A stretch of 64,000 bases of DNA from Aquilaria yunnanensis. Taxonomy: Eukaryota; Streptophyta; Magnoliopsida; Malvales; Thymelaeaceae. This document shows, in pieces, positions 25,360-36,891 of this stretch (its first letter is position 1; every line of letters begins with the position of its first letter). Under the pieces are notes generated by a model. It saw nothing but the letters and a program-made list of their open reading frames with translations. It ran no database searches and had not been told where the DNA came from. The stretch is from contig CM077596.1 in assembly GCA_039654915.1 (NCBI GenBank), positions 54,868,501 to 54,932,500 of the forward strand, written 5' to 3'. The position numbers and the translations under genes were made by a program.

Positions 25360-25510
25360 CGCAGCTACTCGGCTCCCGATTTCGTCAGATCTCGTCGTCA
25401 TCTGCCAAATCTCATCAATCACCTGCCGGATCTCGTCAATCACTCACCGGATCTCGTTAATCAACCGTCGGATCTCGTCGATCACCCGCCGGATCTTGCT
25501 TCTAATTGTT
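25360..25510. repeat. GC-rich minisatellite
   Basis: About five imperfect copies of a unit near 25 bp, built on CCGGATCTCGTCAATCAC. Confidence 0.7.
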
Positions 25511-25559
25511 TCCTCCAAGCGCATCCTTGTTGCTTCCGAACAGCAAAAGTATCTGCAAT

Positions 25560-26090
25560 AAAATGTAAATGTGTCTAATATAGTATGTGGAAGTGTCTAC
25601 AAAGTAATAAAAAATAAATTATTATAAGGTTAAATTAAAAGTGTGTACATCTATGAGAATAAGTGTCTGATTGAATATCGTAAAATGTCTAAATAAACAT
25701 GTAAAAGTGTCTAAACAAAAAATGATAGAATTGCTAAATAAAAAAAGACAGAATCAACTTGTGAACAATTTATTATATTTAAAATATAATAAAAAAATCA
25801 ATAAGTAAAATTGTCTAATTGAATATTGAAAAATGTCTAAAGAAATATATAAAAGTGTCTGACTAAATAACTTCTAAATAATTTGTTAACTTTAGAAAAT
25901 AAATGTCTGAAATAATTAAAATAAGTGTCTGACTAAATATATAAAAGTATTCAAATCAACATGTAAAAGTGTCTAAATATTTGAAGAAATGTTCAATAAA
26001 GGTATATGATTCAATATCTGAAAAAGTGTCTAAATAAAAATTTTAAAATATCTAAAGCATAACAGAAAAGTGTCTAAATAGATCAGACTC
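25560..26090. repeat. Degenerate array built on AAGTGTCTAAATAA
   Basis: The words GTGTCTAAATA and GTGTCTGACTAAATA recur at irregular spacing across the interval, with no coding content. Confidence 0.65.
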
Positions 26091-27140
26091 TCGCATATCT
26101 CATCTGCCTCTTCTCCTTATCATCCCTCTCATCCTCGCCGCCCTCTCTCCAACAACAGCCGCCGCCCTCCTTCCACGCTCAGCCTCCCCTCATCGCTCGC
26201 CTGGCATCGCCTCTCGTTGCCACGCCTCGCCTTGCGCAGTCGCACCTCATGCCTAGCCGCTCCTTGCCTCACTTGGTCTCGTCTTTGCCTCTCACTTGGC
26301 CGCTCCTCGCCTTGTGCCTCATGCTTGCGTTGGCCTCGCCTTACCACTGGCCTTGCCTTGCACTGTCGCTCCTCGCCTTGCACCTTGGGCCTTCTCTGGC
26401 CTTGCCTCGCATCCGATCTTGTCGTCTTGCCTAGGATCTGCGTCACCTCGCCTTAGATCTCATCACCGATCTTCCGTGTGGATCCCAGTCGTCTAGCTCC
26501 TCCGGTCACCATTCCTGGATTCACCTCATCCGATCTGCCTCCTAGCACCACCGCGCCTTGGCCCTCGCCTTTCCTCGCGCCTGGCTTCACCTCGCTTCGC
26601 GCTGGCTGTGCTGATCTGCCTTTACCACAGTCTCGTTCATCGTCGTCGGCTTCATCGCTCTCGCAAATCTTCCTTGATTGGAGCATTGTCACGGCCCGCC
26701 ATCGGCGTCGAGCATGGAGATCAGAAAGGACGAAGGTTCTGAAATTTTTAAATTTTGGTTTTATCTCACGATCTAATTTGTGGGATATGACAATAATTAA
26801 ATGCAATAGCTAAGGGTAAAAATGTCATTTAATCAATTATGTTCAAATGAACATATCCGCACGGTATCCGTAGTATTCATTTGCCATTAGAGTCCCTCTC
26901 CGTCTTTCTCCGACGTTCATCTGCCCTCCGAGCCTCTCTCATCCCTCATCCGAATCGTCCTCCTCGCTCACTGCCGTTCGAATCGCCTCCTCCGTTTTCC
27001 TCCTCGGCCTCCTCATCGTTCAAATCACCGTTCGCCCAGGCTCTTCCCTCCGCCTCGCTCCTTCGCTTGGATCGCCGTTCGAATCGCCTCCTCGCCCATG
27101 CTCCTTGACTCCGTTCGCCGTTTGAATTGCTGTCCGCCTT
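26091..27140. other. GC-rich, coding-like composition, no recognised gene
   Basis: Two GC-rich blocks (26100-26680 and 26880-27130) stand out from the AT-rich surroundings. Their open frames are Arg/Gln/Glu- or Ser/Pro-rich low-complexity text on both strands. They could be captured exon pieces or part of an unrecognised element. Confidence 0.4.
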
Positions 27141-28339
27141 GGGTCCTCGGCCCGTTGCGTTTGTAGATCTGATTAAGAATTAGAACTGTTTTTGTAGTCG
27201 TGATGGTGTTGTGATTTTTGTAATTTATGTTTTTGAATTTTGCAGATCTGCTTGATCTGATACTTTTTGTTGTGTTCGATATGATTTTGAAATCTTGTGC
27301 TTGCTCTGATAAGTCTTATTGTACGTTGTGTTTGAAATTTTTTGATTTTGAAATCATGTTCGATTGATAATCCGGTAGCGATTTTTGGTGATTTGTTTAA
27401 TTTTTAGTAAATTTTTAAACTTTTAGTTATTTTCACTTATTTTTAAAATATTTAGTATTTTTTAATTATTAATACATTTCAGTTAATTTTTGGAAAATAT
27501 AAAATATAATTTTAGTAAAAATAATTTTTAGCGAATACAAAATATGGTTTTAGTAAGTATGAAATATGATTTGATTAATGTATAAAATATGTTTTTAGTA
27601 AATATCAATGTGATTTTAATAAATATAAAATATATTTTCTGTAAATAAAAATATATAATTTTTGGTTATTTTTTTTTTAAAATTTCCCAACGGCTTATTA
27701 AAAATTTTCATTTGCTTGAGCTTTAATCTATTTAAAAAATTTTAACCGCATACTTTCGCTAACTCTAAAGCTGTTAAAAATTCTTTTTCCAATGCATGAT
27801 TTGCCTATGAAGATTTTCAGGATCTTATGATAACATACTTTTATGTTATCTACTCATATATATGCCACATGCATATTTGTTCATTTGAATTCAACATGAA
27901 TATAAATATACATAATACTAATTCTTTAACATATTATTCATGCAGTTGATATAACATGCTATATAACATATCAATTTTACATACATGTTGTGTCAAATAA
28001 ATCCTAGCATGCTACTAAGAACATTCATGTAAATAATTCAAACCTAGCATGCTACTAAACCAAGAGAGAATGTGCACCTTTCTTCTTGGTTATCTTTGGT
28101 GAAAACTTGAGGGAGAACTTGATCTTAGAGGGGCACCTTGAAGCTTGAATAGAGATGAACAATCTCTATGTAAATCCACCCACAATGCTCTCAAGAAGTG
28201 TTTAATATTTCGGCCTCTAAGGAAATAGGAGGAGAACAATTTTCTCTCAAGAAAATGGAGCAAATAGAGTGCAAAATCGTGCTTAAAATGGCCAGCCACT
28301 AAAGGCTATTTATAGATGACCAAAAGGCACACCTTTACA

Positions 28340-28690
28340 CCAAGAAAGGTGTCTTTTAAGCCAAAGAACACTTCCTTTGGCTAAGGGTCATGTATGGTGG
28401 CGAAAATACATGTCTTTTAGCCAAGAAACACTTCCTTTAGCCTATAACCACCCATAACTACCTTATGGGCGAAAATACATGTCTTTTAGAGCCAACGAAC
28501 ACTTCCTTTGGCCTATAACCACCCATAACTACTTTATGGGCGAAAATACATGTCTTTTAGAGCCAAGGAACACTTCTTTTGGCCTATAACCACCCCATAA
28601 CTACCTTATGGCCGAATATACATGTCTTTTCACTCAAGGAACACTTCTTTTGGATGAAAGGACATGTTCTTTTAGCCAATAGTCATCTCT
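28340..28690. repeat. Tandem repeat, about 71-bp unit
   Basis: About four copies, marked by GGCGAAAATACATGTCTTTT at 28400, 28469 and 28540 and a variant near 28612. The unit also contains CCTATAACCACCCATAACTA and a GAACACTTCCTTTGG word. Confidence 0.88.
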
Positions 28691-28839
28691 TTTGATGAAG
28701 AGACATACCTTTACACAAAATATGTGTCTCTTGGTGGTTATGAGCTAAAAGCAAGGTGAGCTGGCACAAAGCTAGCTCACTATGCTACTTATGCACCATT
28801 GAGCTCCAACCAAGCACCATGAACTGAGGTCCAGCTCCT

Positions 28840-29180
28840 AGAGCTGACCTTGAGCTGGTGAGCTGGAGTTAGCTGCTCTCAGTTGAAGTGAACTGAAGTC
28901 CAGCTACACTCAGCTACCAGAAGCTGAAGTGAGCTGACTTGAGCTGACTTGAGCTAACTTGAGCTGAAGTCCAGCTACTTTGAGCCACTTATAGCTGAAG
29001 TGAGCTGACTTGAGCTAACTTGAGCTGAAGTCCAGCTACTTTGAGCTACTTATAGCTGAAGTGAGCTGACTTGAGCTGAAGTCCAGCTACTCTGAGCTAC
29101 TTATAGCTGCAGTGAGCTGACATAAGCTAACTTGAGCTAAAGGGAGCTACTTCTAGCTGCCTTAGATAGCTGTTCAAGCT
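28840..29180. repeat. Tandem repeat built on GAGCTGACTTGAGCTGAAGT
   Basis: Several copies of a unit near 63 bp containing GAGCTGAAGTCCAGCTAC and TTATAGCTGAAGTGAGCTGA, with decay at both ends. Dense AGCT words make it self-complementary. Confidence 0.85.
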
Positions 29181-29244
29181 AGAGTTAGCTCAATGAGCTC
29201 AAATCCTACCTTAAAAGGATCTTGGTGCGCCAAGAATTCCAACA

Positions 29245-29331
29245 GCCTAAAGTGCGGTTTCCATTAGCCAAATGTTGGAAAACCTAAATTTCCAACATGA
29301 GGCTATTGGAAAAATGGTTTTTTTAGTAGTG
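29245..29331. mobile_element. CACTA transposon end fragment
   Basis: The right terminus TTTTTTTAGTAGTG ends at 29331, preceded by short palindromes (TTTCCAACAT..ATTGGAAA). No matching CACTAC end was found to the left, so the element is truncated or was disrupted by the block at 27772-29244. Confidence 0.7.
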
Positions 29332-29742
29332 GTTGAAACATGTTTGTGCGACAACAAACATTTACATAAACTTCAAACATGCAAAACTTAGATTAATTAG
29401 CGAAGAATCTTAAACAATATTTTAGGCTCAGGATAAAATACTCCCAGATCAGGTATTGCACCCATACTTTTGTGATATTTACAAAACTATCACTGTATAT
29501 TGAACATCACATTTGTCTAAAGGAAACAATATTTTATAAAATGACATATTTATCTGAAGAGAACAACACATTTGTTTGACTACAACAACATTTCTTATGT
29601 TGATTATAAGAATATTATTTATGGACAATATGTTTTCCCAAACGAACAATAATTTACAGATCACTAAATTTGTAAAAATGGAACAGCAGAGGATGTCATA
29701 CTTTTTTGGCTCATTCGATTACGTGGCCAATGACGAGTCTGA

Positions 29743-29955
29743 GTGAGCATGAATCAGACTCATCATAAGTATATGTCCAATAAAGAGGAGATTGAAGGAG
29801 ACCACGAAACAATTGAGGCAATCCTAGCAATGAAAGTTGCCACTAGTAGAAATTGGCTGAAAGAGTACATTGATAATAGTGCTAAAGGAGTCAACCTTTA
29901 TTTAGAGTCAAATATAGTTTTATTCCGTAATGTTGTTCCATTTAGTGATAAGTGA
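29743..29955 (+). other. Unrecognised 70-codon open frame
   Basis: An uninterrupted frame whose product is mostly charged (NKEEIEGDHETIEAILAMKV) and matches no family I recognise. It stands immediately before the degenerate array at 29960-30780 and could be the last piece of a decayed gene. Confidence 0.2.
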
Positions 29956-29959
29956 TATT

Positions 29960-30780
29960 TCATTCATACAAATGTGCTGTTTTATAATATGTCATTTCTT
30001 TCGTAAGATACATTGCTCATAATAAATGTTGTTCTATTTAGCTATAAGTATTGTTCCATTAGTAATCAATGTTGTTTCATTCATACAAATGTGTTATCCT
30101 ATAATATGTTGTTTATTTTGTAAGATGTGCTGTTCATAATAAGTGTTGTTTTGTTCAACAATCTGTGTTGTTTCAATTATACAAATGTGTTGCTCTATAA
30201 TTTGCAGTTCATATCGTAAGAGTACTATTTGTAATAAGTGTTCTTTCATGTAGTAATAAATATTGTTACCTTTAGTAATAAGTATTGTTTCGTTCATACA
30301 AATGTGATATTTTATAATATGTTATTCATTTTGTACGATGTATTGTTCATGATAAGTGCTATTTTGTTTAGTAATAAGTGTTGTTCTTTTCAGTCATAAA
30401 TGTTATTCCTTTCAGTAAGAAGTTTTGTTCCATTTTTACAAATGTGATGCTCTGTAAAATATTGTTAATTTCAGAAGAAATACTATTTGTAAATAATGTT
30501 GTTCAATTCAATAAGAAATATTGTTCCATTTAGATAAATGTGTTATTTTGTAATATATTGTTAGTTTTGTAATATGTGTTCTTGGTGAATAATGTTGTTC
30601 AGTTCAATAAGAATTGCTATTCCATTTTTACAAATGTAGTGTACTATTAAATATTGTTAATTAAAAAAAAATACTATTTATAAATAACATTGTCTGGTTC
30701 ATTGAGAAATGTTATTTCCTTAAAAAAGAAAATGTTATTTTATCAGCTGATATTCCCTTCAAAGAAATGTGTCATTTTGT
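29960..30780. repeat. Degenerate tandem array, TGTTGTTCCATT words
   Basis: Roughly ten or more diverged copies of a unit near 60-70 bp that combines TGTTGTTCCATTTAGTAATA, ATACAAATGTG and TATAATATGTT. Spacing is irregular and no copy is identical to its neighbour. Confidence 0.75.
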
Positions 30781-32387
30781 ACAATAGTGTTCTATTTAAA
30801 CAAATATATAGTTTAGGATGTTGTGACATTTCTACAAATAATATAAAAGTGAGAAAATAGCAAGCTATATGAGACATATCCTAGAGCTACTCATACTTTT
30901 ATGCTTCACTGGATAAAGAAGTGGACCCTAAATAAAGGTTCATTCTTTGAGAAATGTATACTGTTACTAAAACAGAATTATTTACTCAGAAAAATATATT
31001 CAAATAATAATTGGAGGATGGAGCATTAACTTTCAAACAATAGAATATTCATACAAAAAAATGAAGAATAATAATTTATAATTAAACCATGACGAATAAA
31101 GCATATGTTAGACATACATAATATGAACATATGTTGCTTCATCACTAACTTTAGTATGAATTTTGACGACGAAGAAATGGTGGAAACTGTTGTCACTTCT
31201 TACATACACAAAAAGGGGTAACTTCAACACAATTAAGTTCTGAAAGACATACAATAAACAGCGAATATTCTGGCAGTTCTAATCTTAAACACTCAGTGTA
31301 GCCAATTGTTTCACTTCGAAACCTGCCTTCTGGATACACCTACGGATGGGAAACTCCCTATGCAATATGAACTTAAATGTTTGACTCAGGTAACAAAGTT
31401 GTGCTTTGCCACAAATCGCGAAACATAAGGTGAATCCGCGAGACATTAATCGCCGCATTATATCCTTAGGGAGCCCCAAACAACTGCAATTTCAATGGAG
31501 TACCCTGTGTAATTTTGCCTTCTCGAAATCGAACCGAATTTGCATACATTGGGGAGCCTCAGGCCATTGATACAAACATTTTGTTAAGACTTTTTGTACT
31601 CGAACAGAGCAAGTGCATGAACAGCATCCATGCCAAGGCTGCAGATACCTTTAGCATTGGAACGAAGTTAAACAATTATGTCAGTAAAATATCAGATATC
31701 AGTTCCATTATAATAAGAAATCAAAAAATTATAGTTCCCTTTACATAAGAAAGTACACATTTCAGATCCAAAGGCCAGAAACGTTTAGAACTTCACCAAG
31801 ACTTATCATTCAACTTATATGTGGAGAAATTTTTCTACCGGAAAAGCACAAATTAACCAAAATCTTGCCAACTCTATATTTCTTCATAGCATGTGTGACC
31901 CCCTCATTCTTTCTCAAACAGCTACCGATCTGGACAGAATAACATGACTTCAGTTAGGGGATTTCATTTCCTGGTGATAAGTAACGAGATTGCTGGTTAT
32001 AATACTACAAGTGTCTGGATAATTTGAGATCACCCAATATCCCCATGGATGTCAAACTTAGATAAAGTCAAACCCATGAGTGCTTTTCAATCCTATTGCT
32101 GCCAATAATATTTTACATTGCTCTTCCACATGTCATTCATTTCTCAAGAACAAACTACTAGAGAATTCGACTTAGGTTTTCATGGTGGAACTAAGAAAAA
32201 TAGATGGAATGGAAAATTCTTTTTCATGCATTGAATCTCTACCTCAAAGTTATAGCGAACTATTATTTCCTAACACCTTTCTAATGTCTCAAAGAAAGTA
32301 ACAGTCAACCAGATTACTAATGTTTACAAATAACAACCAGGAATCACATGGAAAGTAAAGAAACAACACCAACCTCTTTACAGCTAG
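30781..32387. other. Intergenic, weak coding-like patch
   Basis: No supported gene. 31260-31680 is more GC-rich than its surroundings and holds short frames on both strands (31285-31479 minus, 31515-31748 plus) without recognisable domains; possibly an old pseudogene. The part next to 32388 is the 3' flank of the VMA12-like gene. Confidence 0.4.
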
Positions 32388-34565
32388 TTACTGATTCTTT
32401 TTCATCCAGGAAGGTTCTTGCCGCGGTTTGAGCTCAAGATCAGATGTTCTAATAATGAACAGAAGTGTTTCTAGAAGCATGCCAAAAACCAATCCGAGAA
32501 TACCTCCAGCAGCATTCTGAGAAATATTAGTCAGGACACAGACACATTCTGAAGATGGGGGTCCAGATAATCCTTTAGAAAGAACAACTAAGTACAAAAC
32601 ACAAACGGCATTCATAATGACTATGCCTTGCACTGTGAAGACCTTAACACAAGTATCTTTATTATTATTATTATTATTACATATGAGAAAAACAAGGGGG
32701 GAGTGGGAGGTTGAATCTTGGACATCCCAATAACAACCAAGAGACTTAAACGTTAGGCCGAGTCTTGGTTGCTAGACATTAAGACAGTTATAGAATCAGA
32801 AGTTGTAGTTCAAGATTCACCATGGCAGGGCTGTGGTTAAACAATGCTCTGAATGCAGCATAGCCAACCAGATAGCCAGTGAACATTATAAGCACAACAT
32901 GTAGACCTGTTCATTCAGTACAAGATGAATGTTAGTTATCAGTTACAAAACGTCAAATGAAACATATGAAATTTGAAATGAAAAGAACCTAGGTGATATA
33001 ACATTATTAGAATACAACAGTTGTTTTCAGATGAACTTTGAACAATGCAAAGAACCACCACATCTTATCCCAACGACGTACAGATCTGTGTCAAGGCTTT
33101 GTCAGCTGCTAATCACAAATAACTACCTAGACCACAAAGCTTATAACATAAAGGAAACCATAATGGCTCTATATCACTACTCTACAGAAATAACTTATGT
33201 AAGATTCATCATCCTCATTAATCTCAACTAGGTTGGGGTCTGTGCAAGAAAGTTCATAATATTAATTCACTATTAATAAACCACTAAGACAGTAAACTCA
33301 CGTAAAAGAAGTGTGACAATGTTTTACGCCGGATGACCTTTCTAATAAAACCCTCTTTAGCAAATAATAAGATGAAATTCCAAAACTGTCATCATCATGG
33401 GTTTTCTCCAGTTGCATGGAAAAGTATCATGAGACACATTTTCCATAATTTCAAGAGAACAAAATTTAATCAACGTGTAAATGTAACTAATTAAGTAGCT
33501 AAGCTACAATCTAATCAATACAATTTGACATAAATAGCCCAGATAAAGATACAATAGAGAGCACCACTATGTTTTGATAGAAGACCAACAACCGAGGTTA
33601 AACTTTTGTCATGTAAATAACAATCATCCAATTAGAGTACCCTAGTAAATGGGAATATTATTTAACCAAGTAACAGATATCTTATCATATACCGCTGACT
33701 GAACACTTAAATGTTACAAGGAGGAGGATAAAACGAGGAGATTGGCAGAGAGGTCCATTGGCACTCACTGACGTAGAAGCCTTTAACATCTCAGTAACAC
33801 CAGAGATCAGTAGAAGTTTTGGAGTAACCTTTTATTTAGCCAACCAAACATCAGAGACAAACTACAACCAATTCTCAATTGCACAAATTAGGTGTTTTCA
33901 GTAGCTAAGATTAGCAGCAGAAGCTGCAAACGGGTAAATAACATATACTTGAACACTGAAGCATTGCTGCTAGAAAGAAATAAAGAAAACAACATAGGAG
34001 AAAAACGTTTTGCTAAGCAAATAAAAGAAGAGTAGCAACTAACCAAATCCAAGTTGATCCTTGTAAGTAGAAAATGGCTCAATCGCATTCTTCTTTGGCG
34101 TAATATCCTTGACAAGCTCGTTATACTCCTTCTTTTCATTCATTTCAGCTAGCTTCCTCAATCTAGCTTTCAGTTCCTCACTCTGATCATCCACCAGAAC
34201 ATTAAAATTACCGTTTTCAACCATAATCCCTGCTAATTTCCAATCACCAATTCCACATCATCACTGAGAAGTGAGGCAAAAACAAGTTGGCATCTTACCT
34301 TCTCTCTCGGCTTAGGGCTGGTGAAGACGCAGTGTGACGCGGAGAACAGCCGGATCAGTTCGGGTCGGGTTTCGCCCTTTGACCCCACCCATATTGTTCG
34401 AATCTGCTTGTAGGGTACGCTGCTTTGGGAGGCGAGATTGGAAGCGACTTCTCTGAGTTGCTGAGGGAGATGTGGGTCTTCAGAGGCAGAGAGGAGAAGC
34501 TAACGAATCGAATCGGTGACTGAAATAACGAGCCCCGGCGGAACTTCGGCGGCGTCGGAACTCAT
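32388..34565 (-). CDS. VMA12/TMEM199-type V-ATPase assembly factor; in-frame stop at codon 22
   Basis: Family members sit in the ER membrane and help assemble the V-ATPase V0 sector. Exons are 34565-34299 (donor GTAAGA), 34182-34044 (GTTAGT), 32906-32821 (GTGAAT) and 32516-32388; phases agree and the total is 206 codons plus stop. Residues about 75-90 are FTSPKPREK, then SEELKARLRKLAEMNEKKEY, FSTYKDQLGFG, a first membrane helix (LHVVLIMFTGYLVGYAAF), ALFNHSPAMNAAG and a second helix (GILGLVFGMLLETLLFII), ending in a basic tail. This is the Vma12 domain order. Oddity: codon 22 is TAG (34502-34500), between MSSDAAEVPP..DSIR and LLLSASEDPHLP, which is otherwise collinear with the family. No ATG follows in exon 1. 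It is a nonsense allele, a sequencing error or a non-AUG-started gene. Confidence 0.85.
32661..32680. repeat. (ATT)n microsatellite in VMA12-like intron 3
   Basis: About six ATT units inside the intron between exons 3 and 4. Confidence 0.8.
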
Positions 34566-36891
34566 TGAGTCATATTCGTGTTATGGAAATTGGAGAGTGA
34601 TTTTCCTGTGTCGGCGAGGACGACGGAGCGGGCTGGAAACTAGAGATCGCTGTTCATTTCATTTCAGGTGGAGAATCCATACGCTTACAAACTGAAAACC
34701 GAAACGAGAATTGATCGATTCGGGAACAATATGTTACAAAATTCAACTGTGAAGACGGTCTAAGGTCTAACGTCACAATTTACCCTCAAATGTTATTAGC
34801 TCGGACGGTTCAGCCTCCTACTTTGAATCACTTCAATTCGCACCTTCACGTTAGGCAATTTTGTTTTAAGTCAATTTGATCCAAAATTACTTATTTTTAT
34901 TCTTTTATATTTTTTCAATGGAAATAATTTAATTTAAAATCTAGTATTATATAGGTATAATAATCAATTTAAATTCAATTTTTTATGATTTTATTAAAAT
35001 TTTATGAATTCTTTTTGGGTATTAAAAAAGAAAAATTTATAAAATTTTAACAACATTATAAGAATTTCACAAGGTTGATTGGATGGACAAGTGAATAAGG
35101 AAGATATTTCTTACAAGGTTGAGGGGTGGTTTTGGAATTTTAAAACATTTAAAATAGTTTGAAAATCACTTTTAAAATATTGGGTAAAAGTTAAATATTT
35201 TTATTATTTTTATTTTCCAATGTTATGTAAAAAAAATGATAAAATAGTTATTTTATAAAATAATGATATTTTAAAAATTCATAAAAATTCATTAGAATCC
35301 GCAAGCTTGGATTAACTTTAATAGTCTATTTGGATTAAGGGGAGGGGAAGGGAAGGAAATCATGATTCCCTTGTTTGGATAACATGAAATAGAGTGGGAG
35401 GAGAGTTATTATCCCCCACTTCCCACCTTTATACATTTCTTTTTTTCATCCCTCCAAATTAGGGGAAAATAACTCATCTCTTCCCTTCCTTCTCATTTCT
35501 TCCCCTTCCCTTCCCATATTAATTTTATCTGAACAAGCTATAAATGCTTACAGATATATAACATGACTCCTAACCAGCATGTGTGTGTGTGAGGCTAGGG
35601 TATCTACAAAGTGTATTGTGCACATTAACATGTGAAATTTGGAGCTAACACATGATGGACTTTCTAATGGGGAAAGTGCTAACACACTTTGGAGCGTCAT
35701 AATTGATCAAGTACCAAAAGCTTAAGAAGCACCTGAATCAAGGGACTTGGCAATAGGGAGGCCTCCAGCAACACCTATGTCAGAATACATAGGGAGGGAC
35801 CTCAAACAACTTGTGACTGAGCTCCCTGTCTAGCACTTCTAATAGGTGACCTTCACAACTCACCAATATAGTGGGCCCCACCAATGTCCTTTGGCTATAT
35901 CATTATAGTTGTACATTAAGCAACATACCATAAGTATTGGTTGTAGGTGTTAGAGGTCCAACTAGCAATTGGCGCTAGAATATGGACTTTGGTATTTCAT
36001 ATCTTGTTGGACATATAACCTACCTAATCCCGAATATAGCACAATGATCTTTTCACCTCCTGCCACATATATTTTAGGGACTTCATTACTAGAGGTAAGC
36101 TACTCATTCTCTACTCTTATTCTCCTCTATTCTTTTAAATCTCCCCCAAAAAAACTTTGGGGTCCTTTTAACTATTTTCTTTGCTATTTCAGGTGACCTT
36201 TGTTAGGCATCTGCTACATTGACCTCAACCATGACTACCTTTTCTAGCACAAATGAAGAGGGATACTAATTATCGCTATTTAGGGAATACCCAACTTAGG
36301 TTGTCCTGGCTAAAATGTAGTTCAAGATACTTAAACAGGTGTAAATCCTCCCACTTCACAATTCACCTTTGTCCTAGAGGATGAAAGGCCAATCACCATT
36401 ACCATGAGTTTTCCTACGTGATTTTTTAGCGTAATCTGGTCATAGAAATCACTTACCAATTTGAGCAACGTTTAGGACAAACCAAGTTCACCCAAAAAGA
36501 TCCTTTACCAGAAATGCCCACTAGCCCGATAAAGCACTCTCTGTGAAAAAATGATTCGAGAAGTAGTGCTTATAGGAATACCTTTTTTGAGGAACTACCC
36601 CCTTATGGCCAAAAGGAAGACTGAAGGAGAAAGATGTATCACCTTTAGAGAATACAAATTTCTGCGTCGGAAGATGCACTCACCGAAAATGTGTCACTAT
36701 TCACTTAGGCTTTGTAGTCATTGATGGAAGGATGAGCCATCCTTAGCAACACTCATGGAAAAACTCTTGGAAAGACTCAAAACAGTAAAGAAGCAAATTC
36801 CCAAAAGCCTAAACAGTGTCAACTAGCAAAAATTCCAATCAGCCAAGAGACCTATTTCACGTAAAAAATGGTGGACATGCAAACCTATAAG
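34566..36891. other. Intergenic, 5' flank of VMA12-like gene and AT-rich repeats
   Basis: Includes the probable promoter of the VMA12-like gene (34566-34760), an AT-rich palindromic stretch (34880-35330) related to 22196-22690, and a GTGTGTGTG run near 35580. No gene seen. The final part probably belongs to the decayed gypsy element. Confidence 0.45.

Larger units (their letters stand above)
27772..29244 (-). mobile_element. Possible LTR (solo or truncated), minus strand
   Basis: On the minus strand the block starts TGTTGGAATTCTTGGCGCAC at 29244, a copia-like LTR start. It has a TATA box CTATAAATAG at 28315-28306 and could end near TTTTTAACA (27772). The 900 bp before the TATA box would be U3 and holds two tandem arrays. 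No direct duplication was found at the proposed ends and no internal retroelement genes are present, so the left limit and the class are tentative. Confidence 0.4.

Noticed and set aside
26129..26446. 105-codon Arg/Gln-rich minus-strand frame
   Set aside because: Both strands and several frames are open because of GC-rich skewed composition; no recognisable motif.
34039..34224. ATG at 34224 as start of the VMA12-like protein
   Set aside because: The codons before SEELKARL are intronic: an acceptor AG precedes AGTGAGGAACTG and the phase from exon 1 fits only there.
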